A model generated the notes under the pieces. The model was not told the origin of the DNA and did not search any database. It saw only the letters and a list, made by a program, of their open reading frames with translations. The position numbers and the translations under genes are program-made. Shown here piece by piece: positions 1 to 12,329 of a stretch of 64,000 nt of DNA (its first letter is position 1; every line of letters begins with the position of its first letter). Source of the stretch: Calamus simplicifolius (lineage: Eukaryota > Streptophyta > Magnoliopsida > Arecales > Arecaceae); contig UESW01005036.1 of the NCBI GenBank assembly GCA_900491605.1, forward strand, positions 207,303 to 271,302, written 5' to 3'.

Positions 1-2350
1 TTTTTTTTAACTAATATCAGTATAAACCGTTAGTTGGACTAATGATTTTTGCTAAGCAATATCATCAATTCAATCGATGATTTTAAACTAAAACCATCAA
101 TTGCACTAATGATTTCAAGTTAATGAAATCATCAATCCAACTAATAATTATCTAAAAATCATCAACTAAATTGACAATTCATATAATGGCTTGAGTTGAA
201 AATGAAGTTAGCAAATTAGATACGAACTTTAATTAAACTTAAATCAATAACTAGTTTATCAACTGAAGTTGATAAATGGTTTGCCAACTTCAATTGGAAC
301 TCAGGCCACTAGAATTTATCACTTAGGATGATGATTTTAGAAATGTTACTCCTAAGGTCAATTTATTATTTGCCAACTCCAGTTCAACTAAGGCTATATT
401 TTTGCAACTTTAGTTCAACTAAGAAAGGCTATATCAATCTAAGAAAGGCCATAATGAGGTATGCAAGAGATAGCCAAATTATACTCTTAAGAAGTCTCCT
501 TATCTTGACCTTTATAAACTTCTCCAAGAACTACTATGTTCAATGCAATGAGGTTTAGGACTATTAATAACTAGGTTATAATTTGGATTCAAGTTTTTTC
601 AAGATGAACTGAGCACGTGATTTTAGTGGATCAATTAGCCAAAAATAAATTTCCTATTTATGTTAGCATTCTTGAAACATAATCAAAATATCAATAGTGA
701 TTTTAGAACTAAAATAGAAGCTAATGAGAGTTAAGAAGAGTATGCATGAGAAAAAATGTAAATCCAAATATGGTGAAAAGTGATTCACAAATAAAATCAT
801 GCAACCAATTTTGTTTATGTTCCTCTATTTATACTAATATGTATATAGTTTATTTTTCAATATTTGTGTGATGTAGAGTTTTTAGTGTTTTGGATACAAA
901 CATAGCTAAATTTGAGTTTGATACAATAAAGACTTGAATCATATATGTAGCATCTGAAGTTGTCCAATAGGGTTATCAAAAAGTAAGATCAATACTCAGT
1001 TATTATAAAATAATTGGATTAAGTTTTTGAGTATCATTTACAATTTAGTATAGTTAGCATTTTCCCACACCTTGAAAAGGTGAGTTGTTCAATGTTTTTA
1101 TTAATCATGACCTTTGAAGAGTTCTTCTTCATTCATTTCAAATAAGTTAGTAAGGTCTCCAAATAATTATGTTGCCTTATCACTAACTAAAATGGTCTTG
1201 GTCCAAAATTCATTTATAATTAACGAGTTATCTTATTGGTAGGTGAGAAAATACAACCACATATGCCATTTAACTTAGAGAAATATAAGCAATTTAATTA
1301 GTATTCTTGGACTAGGAAAACAAATGATAGAAAGCAAATCTCTTAAAATAAATATATCTGGGAGATTATAGTGATATTGATATGTAGCATAAAAATCCCT
1401 AATATTATGATGTCATAATTCATTGACAATGATCATACTATCATAGCATGAATAGTAAAAATCATTAATTACAATTTAGCTACACTCAAGCTATGCTAGT
1501 CCTAGGTTGATAAGAATTACTTTTGCCTAAGTAAGCATGTCTTAAGATTAATAAAAACATGAATCGTTAATCACTAGTCTAATCACTTCTTATACATACT
1601 CAATAGACTTTAGAGATTATAGTCTACTAAATCTACTAAAAATATTAGGTTGCCACATTAGCCATCTCTTAATAACAAGGAGTCTAGAGTAGAGATGAAA
1701 TATTTATTCATTATCTTGAGAAGTAAATAAAGATTCTGTCACATTAGGATTTGCAATACTCCTCTTTATGCCTTTTACCTAGTTCTTATAGCAACCCAAA
1801 TCAGTACAACATCCTCTATAACCTATTTGCCATCATCCTCATATGTTGTGAGTCAAGGAAAGGAAGATTATCATGGAAGATGAAGGGGCAGACACGAGCA
1901 AGGAATGGTGGGCTTTGGCCATAGTTGATTGTGAATCAATTATTGGATATTCTTTACTAATGGCCATGAACCACCAAACCATCTCGTATAGGTTAGCTCA
2001 GGGCGAACCAAACCACATTAGCTGGGGTTAGGTTAGTTTGCCTTGGTTTGACTTATTGTATTTGTTTTATTAGGTTGGCATTATCAAGTTTAGATTAAAC
2101 CCATTTAATATAGATTAAAAAAAAGCATATCCCTCGTGATCCATTGCCACTATTCATTGCACATCGTCAATTATCCATCCCTTATTGTTGATCATCCATC
2201 CTCATCATCCCTTGCCTAGGTAGTTGCCAAATCAATAACATCGATGGGTAATCATCCCTTCCTCGAGTAGTCACGGAAAGTTTTTTCTTTTTTCATATGA
2301 CCCTCCCTCTCATCTCTCTCTCCTTCCTTTCTCTCCTCTCTCTATTCTGT
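1..2350. other. AT-rich intergenic DNA, no gene recognised
   Basis: No reading frame here has a recognisable domain, and the longest stretches are short with biased AT-rich composition. Positions 1-180 hold several degenerate direct copies of a motif around atcatcaattcaactaatga, and 240-440 repeat a gccaactncagttcaacta motif; both look like decayed repeats. Around 2,280-2,345 there is a pyrimidine-rich (CT)n-like tract just before a TRIM. Confidence 0.5.
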
Positions 2351-2853
2351 TGTAATAATACCCAAAAATAGTCCCATATCGGATGGAAAAGAAATGTGTT
2401 ATATGCTTATAACTCAAGTTCATCCACTATCAATTTTTTACTCAAACTTTTAGGTCACGTGGTTTTGGCCCTAATGGAGTTAATTGGGCCAGCAGGTGGA
2501 CTTCGGACATTACAAATGGTATCAAAACCGATCCGAGCGTGTGAAAGTTGATAGGCATGAGAAAAAAACTACCAATAAGTTTTATCATGTTATAAAGCCA
2601 CCCTTATAGTACCAACAATTTAGCTCAGGATAGATTCTGGCTAGCTTATGGCATGTGATGAGGATATCGCATTATAAGAGAAAGATTATAATACCCCAAA
2701 ACTAGACCTATATCAGATGAAAAAGAAATGTATTATATGCTTATAACTTAAGTTTACCTACTACTAATTAACTTTCACTCAAGTTTTTAGGCCACATGAT
2801 TTTGGCTTACTAACAGAGTTAATTAAACCAGCAAATGGGCTTAGGGTGTTACA
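2351..2853 (+). mobile_element. TRIM (miniature LTR retrotransposon), element 1
   Basis: Two direct repeats of about 165 bp (2351-2514 and about 2686-2853) begin TGTAATA/ttataata and end ttaca, as LTRs do. Directly after the left LTR is atggtatcaaaaccgatc, which resembles the TGGTATC primer-binding site used with initiator Met tRNA. Directly before the right LTR is a purine tract, ataagagaaaga. The internal part is only about 170 bp with no coding capacity, so this is a terminal-repeat retrotransposon in miniature. A related copy lies at 5949-6314. No convincing target-site duplication was seen. Confidence 0.75.
2370..2412 (+). promoter_or_regulatory. U-snRNA-type USE plus TATA in TRIM LTR
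   Basis: AGTCCCATATCG at 2370-2381 differs by one base from the plant U-snRNA upstream sequence element RTCCCACATCG. TTATAA follows at 2407-2412 after 25 bp. In plant snRNA genes a gap of about 23-24 bp is the Pol III arrangement and about 33-34 bp the Pol II arrangement (established knowledge). Whether the element is transcribed is unknown. Confidence 0.4.
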
Positions 2854-3899
2854 GTTATTATGTGGCATCGATTCATTGTGGTTTGATATGGTACATACAA
2901 ATACTATACCGAATCGATTATCGATCAGCATGAGCTGCTAGTACAGTTTCATGGACCTTTCTTACTGCATAGTTGTATAGTTTTATTATAGAATAGCAAT
3001 GCTTGAAAACTATATATTATATGTCTTCATAGCCAATAATCAAAGAGCTTAGACTATTGAGACTTCATATTTCATCATATTTCATCTTTTCATTATTTCC
3101 AATATTCTAGACCAATTTTGCTTGATCAAATTCCTAATAAGTGGAAAAGAGGATGGTAACCAAGGAGATAGAGAGAAAAGTGGTCAAATATTTGAATAGT
3201 AACTAATAGATGATTGACTAATAATAAAAAATAAGAAAAAAATACATATTTTGAGGTAACTGATGAGGCCTTAACCTTTCCATTTTCTTTTTTGTTCTTT
3301 CAAAATTGAAACATTGCTATATTTACACATGGTGTGCCAATATGCAAACTAATTGACATGCAAATCTACCTTCATTAGTTCAATAAACTTTATTGCAAGA
3401 ATCACTAAATCTATATCTATCATACTATGCCAACTTTATTACTTTATGATCACTCTCATCTCTTGCTCTATATAAAGAGAACTTTAGATAAGCATCTGTT
3501 GGTTGTTTAATTGAGCCCATGTGAGAAGTGAAACCACATGATGCCTCATATGAATGAAATAAGGTGGAGTCATACTCCATTCAAGTATGAAGGCATAATA
3601 CAATACTTCCAAAGAACAAAGAGATGCAATAGTCCACTTCCCCAAAATAAACAAAGGAAAGCATCTCACTGACCCATTCCCAACACACAACCATGGAAGG
3701 ATCATAGTTTTCTATGTATTATCATATGTATCATAGTTTTCCATGTATTATCATATGTTTCAACAAATTTTCGCTAGACTCTTACTAAAATTTAGATATC
3801 CAACATCAATGTATATGAAATCATAATCATAATCATAACTGTTATCAATAACTCACATCACACTTGTTCAAAGCTTGTTCCCAAGGAAGCAAACTTTAT
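2854..3899. other. Intergenic, no gene recognised
   Basis: AT-rich DNA without a supported coding region. A short tandem duplication (tcatagttttccatgtatta plus a few bases, period about 27 bp) lies at about 3702-3760. The 73-codon minus-strand frame at 3484-3705 has no recognisable domain. Confidence 0.5.
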
Positions 3900-4930
3900 G
3901 ACTATTAAAGTTTTTTTTTCCAATTTCATCATTAATGGGGTTTTGAGTATTGTAACTAAAGTTCTTGCTTGGTAAGTATAACTATTGATGGATGGATTGG
4001 TGGAGAGCATAAATCTATCTTCATCAAAGCTTATATGATTTTTAATAGCTTTGATATCATCTTAAAAACATTTTTAATAAGGAATAAACTTTATTGGAGT
4101 TTTAAAAGGTTTACCTTAAAGTAGTTTAGGAATTTTTGTTGGAGTTATTTGAAGCTAGGAGCTTTGGTGCTAGAAGATAGCATGGATGGATTCAAAAGTG
4201 CCTCTTTTATTTTAAAGTAGTAGCGATGACAAATAATAACTATGGTAAGTAGCTTTCCTGTTAAAGTGTCTCAAGCAAGGAGATCTCTTTACCCTTACCT
4301 TTGGATTCTAGTTACTAATGTCCTTGCCGAGCTACTTAACAAATAATCCTACTGATGGATTAGGCCCTAGGAATCAATGTGTGAAATTAAAGGCTTACAT
4401 TATGGTGATGATGCACTAATTTCTTCTAAGGATGGAAAACAACAAATGATTTTCCTAAAACTAAACTTGTGCTACTTTGAATCAATGTCCAAATAACTGA
4501 CTGATTTTGATTTTTTTAAAAACAAAAACTCTTTATCTTGGAAGAGAGGTGGGTCCAATACACTTTATGGCTTCCTTAAGTTGTTTTTTAACTTAGCTTT
4601 TAATTTCCTATCTTAGGGCTTCCTTATGCATTTGTCTTCTCAAGAAACCTGTTTGGATGCCTCTCATCCATAAATTTGCGAAAAGATTAGTTGGATGAAG
4701 AACCTCCCACTTTCATTTAGAGATGAATCAAATCATCTAGATATTATGCTCTCAGCCATTCCAAATTTTTATGTCTTTATTCTTTCTCTATGAGTAGGCT
4801 AGGAACAAAACGGTTCCATTCAATTTGATTTCTTTTGAAGAGAATGTGAAAATATTTGCGGTCATTTTTGCCTAATTAGATAGGGCATTAATTTTAAGGA
4901 AAATAATTTAGTGGATTGGAGCTAAAGACC
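3900..4930 (+). pseudogene. Decayed L1-type LINE reverse transcriptase
   Basis: Translated in shifting frames, this stretch keeps the order of L1 reverse transcriptase blocks. About 3930-4080 resembles the RPISLxNGVxKIxxKVLA and (Q)SxFIKxRxIxDS region. About 4270-4330 reads like GDPLSPYLxxLVTNVLAELL. About 4400-4440 gives HYGDDALISSK, the catalytic YxDD box as YGDD. About 4650-4780 reads WMPLIHKFAKRLVGWKNLPL and then LSAIP, the block after the palm domain. Many stops and frameshifts separate them, so it is a dead remnant. No endonuclease or poly(A) end was recognised. The match is by motif memory only. Confidence 0.65.
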
Positions 4931-5158
4931 TAAATGATTGTAATATAACTTTTCTTGCAAAATGATAGTATAGATTGTTTATTTCCATTGGTTAGAGATT
5001 TGTTGCCTTCATAAAGTACAATTATTATTAGAGAAGAAAAATTGGACTCCAAAATGGTTACTACATGGTAGGGCCTCTCCATTTTAGAGAGGAACGCTCA
5101 AATCAAACACATTTTTATGGCTAGTGTTAGTTTATAAACATGACAATGATTAATTGAT
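4931..5158. other. Intergenic
   Basis: No gene or repeat boundary could be supported between the LINE remnant and the next TRIM. Confidence 0.4.
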
Positions 5159-5590
5159 CAACAACAACCTAAGATCTCTCACAAAAAGGCTCACTCGAAA
5201 GATATTATCCGAACTCCTTGATCACATATAAGTGCCTAGAATATCTTTAGAGCATAAACAATATGGGACTAAACATACGTCAATATCAACTTTCACATAC
5301 TCATTCCATTTAAGCCACGACATCTTTGCTAGATAAAGGACCGTATCCAAATTTACATTCAATCTAATCAAAATTAATCACAAACCTATAGAGCCAATTT
5401 ATAGTATCCCTAGACCACATGATCTATGGACTAGATCCTTTTGATATCATATATAACAATTCAGGATCTTACCTACAAAAGCTAGTCGAAAAAGTATTAT
5501 TTAGACTCTTGGATCTTGTATAAGCATTCAAAATTTCTTTAATATATAGTCGATGTAGGATTAAACATACAACAATATAGGCTCTCACAT
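5159..5590 (-). mobile_element. TRIM, second family, minus orientation
   Basis: Two diverged direct repeats of about 140 bp lie at about 5159-5297 and 5453-5589. They share the order gatct-t-ac-aaaa, gtcgaaa, attat, ggatta/gggactaaacata and end tctcaca. On the minus strand the right repeat is followed at about 5439-5452 by atgatatcaaaaggatc, which fits a TGGTATC-type primer-binding site. That makes the right repeat the 5' LTR. The internal region is about 155 bp and non-coding. Boundaries are approximate because the copies are old. Confidence 0.5.
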
Positions 5591-5965
5591 GATCTCTTTT
5601 TAGCATGATCCACAATTGTTTGTCTAGCTTTGGCCTCTACTTAGCTTTATGCTTGATGGTGTTTAATTTTCTTCCATGACTTTTGATGTTAACATAAGAG
5701 CATCTAATATCGTATTTTATAAAAGACTCTTGGAGTTAGCATATCAATATCACTTATTCTATTTCTCACTCTTTCGAATCCTACTATAGATTCCCGAACT
5801 CTATAGATTCTCTCAACTTTTGCAAGGCATATTTTAAAGTCCCTTCAATCAAAATACTAATCTTCTTTTGGTTGGTAATGATTAACAAAATCTTGAATAC
5901 TAAGGATACGAAAAAGAGATGTTTGGTTGGTCCTTCAGTTTTGTTTAATATAATATCCAAATAAT

Positions 5966-6008
5966 AGTCCCACATCGGGTGAAAAAGAAAAGGTTTAAGT
6001 GCTTATAA
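5966..6008 (+). promoter_or_regulatory. USE (exact) plus TATA, left LTR of TRIM 2
   Basis: GTCCCACATCG at 5967-5977 matches the plant U-snRNA upstream element consensus exactly. TTATAA lies at 6003-6008, 25 bp downstream. Function is inferred only. Confidence 0.45.
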
Positions 6009-6165
6009 CTCAAGTCCATCTGCTATCAATTATATTCCAATCAAGTTTTTAGAGCCATATGGTTTTGGCCCAATATTCGGGCTTGGGTAGAAGATTCTAA
6101 CTAGCTTGTGGTGTATGATAAAGATGTCACGTTATAAGAGGGAAAGATTGTAATACCCTAAAAAT

Positions 6166-6207
6166 AGTCCCACATCGGATTAAAAAAAAAGAATTAAGTA
6201 CTTATAA
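6166..6207 (+). promoter_or_regulatory. USE (exact) plus TATA, right LTR of TRIM 2
   Basis: GTCCCACATCG at 6167-6177 is an exact consensus match, and TTATAA lies at 6202-6207 after 24 bp. The spacing is preserved although the sequence between the two motifs differs from the left LTR. Confidence 0.45.
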
Positions 6208-6401
6208 CTCAAGTGAATCTACTACCAATTAACTTCCACTCGTGTTTTTAGGACCACATGGTTTTGGCCCGCTATTAGGTTAATTAATCCAGTAGGTGAG
6301 CTTAGAGTGTTACTCTTTATTTATTACTTATTTGAGGAAGCTAAAGATTAGTTTTGATTTATTTTTTCTATTGTTAAAAGTTTCAAAAATATTTTTGACT
6401 C

Positions 6402-6491
6402 TTTTAAAGATTATAAACTTGTCACCATCAATCAATAGGCAATAGATTTTAAAGATTATAAACTTGTCACCATCAATCAATAGGTAATAGA
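6402..6491. repeat. 45-bp tandem duplication, two copies
   Basis: The 45-bp unit starting ttttaaagattataaacttg is repeated immediately at 6447 with one visible difference (ggcaat versus ggtaat). Confidence 0.85.
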
Positions 6492-9479
6492 TGAAAATTA
6501 AAGCTAAAGTGGAACTGTATAAGATTTTTTAGCTATTGTCATTCATTAGTGTGTTGGGCTTGAGTGGAAAATGACCTTCCTACTCGAGGATTTGACAAGA
6601 CCACTGTTTGAAAAATATTAGTAGAAAGTTCTAATTAATTTGATTTGATTTCATATCTTCTTGCAACATTTGTTATGTTTAGGCCTCGTATAGCTTTCTT
6701 TTCCTTTCTTTTCTCTCTTTTCTTTTCTATACTCTATCATCCTAATGAATAGTTCTGATTGGGCTCTACCCAATTCTTATACTAGTGTAACAATTAAATA
6801 AGTTGCGAATATTCTAGATTTCAATAGCCTAGAATCCTTATATTTGTTAATGTGGCACTGGGAGATCCATTGCTTCTTATATGAATTATAAATGAAAGTA
6901 TTATGTGTGTGTGAGGGAGCGAGAAAGAGTGAATTAGGGCTATTTCTTTGATAGAGCTTTAATGTTTATTATGTAATTCTAAATAAAGAGAATGCTGTAA
7001 TTTTTATATTTTTCATATAGACAAATTATAACTTTAATAAAAAGAGGAGTCAAAGCATTTTTTTAATATAATTTTGAAAGAAAAAAAAAAGAAAAAGAGT
7101 AGGAGTGGGGTAATAGAGTGGAATTAGGGATCTCCGTTCTTCATGAAGTCGAGGATGAAGACTAATTGCTTCAATAGGGCATAGACAGGGACAACGTAGG
7201 ATATGGAAAATCGAGGATGGAGACAGAATGAGCAAAAACCCACTTCGACTCATCATGTTGCCATTTGTATCCAAGCACTAGTTGAGTGGGCCATACTATA
7301 GCCTTAATGCTCACCTAGCTCAATCAAGGTCAATCTAAGCATCAATAACATTCCGCATGATCATGATGAATCATAGTTAAGAATATATTTGCTATAAACT
7401 ATAAAAGTTAATCAATGTCATAGTGATCACCTATCTCGATTAGGGCCAATCTGAGGGTCAGCAACATTTCTCATAGTCATGATAATTCATATTGAACACA
7501 TGCTAATCGATGTCTTCTAAACAATCACTAATATGTTAGATTTTGTGTGTGAGCTTAAGTAACCTACATAAAATATAACTAATTGGTTCTTTGTGACTAA
7601 ATGACAATAAGGGATCTCCTTTTACAATTGGTACTTGAGTTGCTTCAATATGTATAAATCACAATTCTTATGTGGTCATAGATGTTCCATTCCTTCTTGG
7701 GAGGACCAAGAATATGACAAAATCCTCTTAGATTCCTACTCTTAAAGGTGAGTCAAACTTGTTGACATTAAGGTATTTGTCATATTGCCACAAAAAAGTT
7801 TTCTAAATGGAAAAATGGAATGGACCACCTACGTAGCGATTCAAGTCTCAGTCGGATAGAGGGCATCCTGACTATCTTATCCTATCTTAACAAAATTCTG
7901 GAACTGATCTTGGTCATTCTATCATATCTTATCTCAATCATAATACATTGACACTTTAATTTTAAATAGAAATAATATATATCTCCTAAAAATATAAATT
8001 TTGAAGTTCAAGCATATTTAAAAATAAAATAAAATACTGAAACTTCACAAATAATTTATTTTTAAGAAAAAAATATTTCAAGCAAGTATCAAGATATTAG
8101 TTTGAATCAAAGATCAAGATAGGATCGATTTGGGATATCTCGTTCCGTAGAAAAAACATGATGCCTCTATTGTATAAATTTAAAATGTTGCACCTATGTT
8201 ATTGGTATTCTTAAATGCTATGGAGATGAATGAACCCTAGAGGACACAATATTTCTCTTTAAGGATATTTTTACACTTATTACGTAGGATTCCAAAAGGA
8301 AGAAATTTGGTTTTCGCCTTAAAAGAGTTTACAACATTGAGTTGTTTGCAAAATTGAACAACAGTCTTCAAAAGCATAAACGGCCCTATTAGTTGTGACT
8401 CCAACCTCTAGACATTATAAAGGTGGAAGGGGCCTAATGATGTTTTCTAGAAATCAAGAGAGGGAAGCATTCCACTTAAGAAAGCATCGTTGAGACTTTT
8501 TCTATTATTTAGTATTCAATTTATTTGGTTTTCTAGATGGATTGTTCATAAGAAATTTGCCAAGGACTGTCTATTCTAAAATCCACTCTCAAGTCCATAA
8601 ATTTCATCTACTTATTGATATGTTTTTGATGGGCTTAATTTTCGCTCTCAATAAGTACGATGAAATGTGCACTGCAGTCATAGCCACGAAGTGCACTGAA
8701 ACTTTGTGGTTTTTAATTTTCTTCCTTAAAAGGCAACAAATGTTTTATATTGCTATAGCATCTGTATTAGTTGCTTAAAGTAATGATCCATTGTGAATGA
8801 GTACATTTGTGAGCTTTCATTTAGAAAGTTTTTCTGGTGACAATTATGTCAATGTGATAATTTTTATTGCACTAAATTGCGTGCTTTGCCTATAAAGTTA
8901 TGATTTGTGAATAATGAATAGTCCTGACTCCTGTTTAACTCAAACATGACTTCTTGACTCTCCAACCATGAGGAAGTTATACTCTGTATTGTTCAATTTG
9001 TCCTGAGCTTCATGAGGCACTTGCTTGCTCTCCATCTTCATGTTGTCTGGAGGTGATTGATCCCATGGATTTTATGCGTAAGGTCACATATTAACATCAA
9101 GACATTTTATGTAATCAGAGGTACCTTTCCCCATGAAAGTTTTATTTTGACAATCAAATGAAATCACCAATTATTAGTTTCACAAGAAGATTATCTTGCA
9201 CTACAGTTAGAGTAACACTGAAAGTTTTCTTAGTCATATTTTTGATCTATAGATGGTCAGGGAACATCATTCATGTCATTAAAGCTCACATCCTAATTGT
9301 CCTTCTGCTACAAGGATAACTGATGGAGAGAGAGACCAAGAGTTTTTATAAGCAGTTTTGGTGGTTACACTGTGCATTAGAAATCTTTTTTAAAGCAGAA
9401 GATTTCTCCATTCTTGGTAACAATAAACAAGCTAATGATTGAAGCAGTTACTCTGGGAAGAACCAAGCTGTAGAAATGG
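6492..9479. other. Intergenic AT-rich DNA, no gene recognised
   Basis: No frame shows a known domain. The 74-codon minus-strand frame at 7050-7274 ends in low-complexity sequence over an A-rich tract at 7080-7100. The 78-codon plus-strand frame at 8542-8778 has no similarity I can name. The missing exons 1-3 of the AHP gene downstream were looked for here by eye and not found. Confidence 0.4.
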
Positions 9480-9489
9480 AACCTTTTTC

Positions 9490-9975
9490 TAGTATCCATA
9501 TCAAATGTACCATACCGTATTGGTAAGGCATTGGTATGGTATTGAATTTCAATTTGGTTTGATTGAACCAGTCCGAACATTCGGTACCATCTAGTACCAA
9601 GCCAAATGACTATTATTGAATCGTACTACATGGTACTAAGTTGTTAACAATGAAAAAAGGAATTGTATCCTATCTCGATACTGAGTGCATGTTATACCAT
9701 ACTGACTTATACTGTATCAAATCAGTAATATACCTATATGGGTTTCAGTACTAGAGTTTGAAACCTTAATAGTACCACTTGAAACCAGCTGATATAGGTT
9801 AGAATGGAGATGGTAGCAATTGACACCAAGCGAAATCAGGCAATTCTACTTGACTTGGACTGTCTTAGGGTTGTGTGGAGTAGTTCTCATACTGAATCAA
9901 CAAACAAATCCAGTTTTGCACTGGTTTAGTCTAATATGCCCCGAACTAGACGGTTCGGGTTGGTTTTGTAGTCCC
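9490..9975. repeat. taccat/ggtac-rich dispersed repeat
   Basis: This stretch is dense in near-palindromic gtaccata, ggtatggtat, ggtaccat and tggtacta motifs and in ggtttgattgaaccagtccg-like text. That is typical of a decayed plant repeat built on GGTACC words. No termini could be fixed. Confidence 0.4.
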
Positions 9976-11106
9976 TAAGATATAGAAAGATCGATAAAGG
10001 AAGATTTATATGATAGAACTTGCTTTCAAGATTTGAATTGTTGCAATATTGTATTGAAATTTAAAATTTAAAGTCCAACTTCTAAAACTACTACAAGGAG
10101 AGAAATCTAGTAGAATAAATCAGAAACAGAGCTATGATGCATCCTCTACTCTTGCTAGAATTTCTTTTTGAAGCATTTTGAGTCTCGAAAGAATTTGCAA
10201 CTAACAAGAGCATTTTCATCTAAAAAGTAGATTTAGTCACAGTTTGGAGATAATTTGGTTAAGAACTATGTAATACAAGCTCATCATAGAAAACATATAA
10301 GCAGCTAAAATAACCTAATAACATATAATCTTGTACTTTTTTAACAATAAAAATATATGCTAGTGCATTAACTTTATTGGTTATTATTATGTTAAAGTTC
10401 AAGCATAATTTTGATCTTAGGATAGCTAATGTTCATTGAGTATCAGGCCTGATAAAACCTAATCCTTGCTGTCACCTTCTTTCAGACCATATTTGCGATC
10501 ACTTTAAATCTTATATTTCCTACTTGCTGCTAGGTTTTTCCATCAGTGCTGGTACATTGGTGCAGATTTGATAAACTATGAGACTTATTGCTTGTTACAA
10601 CTTATAACAGTTCACTAAGATTATGTTTTGACTTTTTGATTTTTTTTCAAAATAGAATTTATATATTTTTTGTTATATTTCCTTCTTTTACTTTTGGAGC
10701 TTGAGTGCAGTTGCATGGCATATGGAAGATAGAAAAAAAAAGATATGGACTTAAATAAATCATCTTTTATAGTTAAAAACATACATGGAGGGCACAATTT
10801 TGTTATAAGAAATTAAGAATTGTGTAATTGGCCATGGTAATGATGAAGTGTGAGTACATGGATGTGTGGCTATGATGTTTATAGGATGGCCTCTGTGTGC
10901 ACAAGCTTCTGTCTGTATATTTATATATAGTGTTATGGGATCCTTCGGTTATGCAAGTTATATTAAATGCCTGCCTATCTTCTTCACATTTTTTCCTTAG
11001 TCTCTAGGTATAGTTCATGGAGATTAATCTACTCCCATTATAAAACTCTCTTCCGTACAAAGAGCTTCTAATCTAAATCACTCTAAATTGCATTTTCTTT
11101 GAACAG
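9976..11106. other. AHP intron 3 or upstream DNA
   Basis: No exon could be identified. If the AHP gene downstream is complete, this would be intron 3 or upstream DNA; the related pseudogene at 52,626-55,490 has an intron of about 1.95 kb at the same place. TATA-like text (tatatttatatatag) occurs near 10,915-10,930. Confidence 0.35.
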
Positions 11107-11523
11107 CCTGGGTTTCAAAAGACTTCACAACATATGTACAGAATTTCTAAATTGTTGCAGGGCTGGCAACAAAGAAGGGTGAGTACCACTATTTTATAAT
11201 CTTTTAGCTACTCATTTTGGTATATAATATAGACTAACCTCATTAAAAAATCAAATCCACAGCTTTTATATCTATCCTCTTTTAATCCTCCATAGGAATT
11301 GCCCCTTATGAAAATAAGTTTGGATATGTGCAGATGCGTAATAAATCTGCATCAATTTAACCAAGATTTATCTGTTTTAAGAAGCAAGCTGACTTATCTA
11401 TTCCAGGTATGGAGATATTTTTCTCAAACATTCATTAATGAAAGCTTGAATCTTACTAAATCTTCTTCATCTTTACTCTTGTAGCTGCAGGACCTCATTG
11501 TGGCAGCTGGTGGGAGTCTTTAG
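11107..11523 (+). CDS. Histidine phosphotransfer protein (AHP family), exons 4-6
   Basis: AHP proteins relay phosphate from cytokinin receptor kinases to nuclear response regulators. Three exons with GT-AG borders join in frame. Exon 4 is 11107-11178 (LGFKRLHNICTEFLNCC, then RAGNKEG). Exon 5 is 11334-11406 (C, then VINLHQFNQDLSVLRSKLTY, then LFQ). Exon 6 is 11491-11523 (DLIVAAGGSL, TAG stop). This is the C-terminal half of the four-helix HPt domain: family members have S(I/L)GAxRVxNxCxxFRxxCExxNxEGC and a LFxLEQQIxAAGG tail. Exon 4 begins in phase 2, so it needs an upstream exon ending in AG, as in the pseudogene at 52,626. Exons 1-3, including the phosphorylated His, were not found, so the gene is either truncated or has a long intron. 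What is visible is intact. Confidence 0.75.
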
Positions 11524-12329
11524 AATGGTGGTGGAGGAAGATGGGAAAAGAAGGATCTCTTTGAAACTATTCCAATATTTGGTTTGCTACAATAGGAAAT
11601 ACAAGACTATGTAGCATCAGTCATCTGGATTTCATTTTCCCATTTCCTTGGTGCTGTTTCTGTTTAAGTTATCCATGCATAAATGAATGCATTGTTAACC
11701 ATATAATATTAATATAAGAGAAGAAAAGCCTATATGTGTTTCTATAGGTCATGTTAAGTATATTTGTATCGTGCCCCTCAGCATTTTCCCTGGCTTTCAT
11801 TTTAAATGAATATTACTATGATAAGAACCAGAAGAGGTACTTTTATACATGACCATGTCAGAGCGCTTTCAAAAATAGGCCAAGCGAACCCTCTAGAATA
11901 TTTTGGGGCTTTTTCCAAAATTAATGATGCATTGGAACCTTACTGAAGCTTCTTTATTTCCCCATAAATGTTTAAATGAGCCAAACTTGATGTAGGAAGG
12001 TCATGCTAAAGCTTGGCTGATCTTAAAATGATGTTGAAATTTTCACTTAGCTTGATGGAATTTGAGCTAAATTTGAGCTGTTGATGAGCAGCTTGTTTGA
12101 GGAATTAACAGAGCAAGAGGACCTGATGGATTACATGTGAAAACTAATCACATTTTCTTAGATGTAAATCGAATGATTGAAATGTTGGTTAGGAAGTGAG
12201 CGTAAGGGCCACTGTATTATGATCTAACTGCTGAGGCACACTCATTTACAACATAGTTTGTTATGTGGAGGCATAGTGCAACTCAACTCATATAAGCCGG
12301 CTGCATGAATCTGCTTCCTTCACTCTGCT
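11524..12329. other. AHP 3' flank; start of ancestral repeat
   Basis: This is non-coding. From about 12,040 it can be aligned by eye with 19,440-19,690: both share ctgctgat/ataag-agc-tgcttgttt-aggaatta and a c-cattttcttagatgtaaatc-aatgattgaaa block. The 3' flank of the AHP gene therefore seems to share ancestry with the duplicated unit in the centre of the window. Confidence 0.5.

Larger units (their letters stand above)
5949..6314 (+). mobile_element. TRIM element 2, same family as 2351-2853
   Basis: The left LTR starts about 5949 and the right LTR is 6149-6314. Each carries atagtcccacatcgg followed by a cttataactcaagt block, as in element 1. The purine tract ataagagggaaaga precedes the right LTR. 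The left LTR 3' end and primer site appear deleted: the text jumps from ggttttggccc to gggcttgggtagaagattct. This is a related, internally deleted copy of element 1. Confidence 0.7.

Noticed and set aside
2351..6314. Cassandra-type TRIM with 5S rRNA-derived LTR
   Set aside because: No 5S internal control region words were seen in the LTRs. Only the USE/TATA pair and the Met-type primer site are supported.
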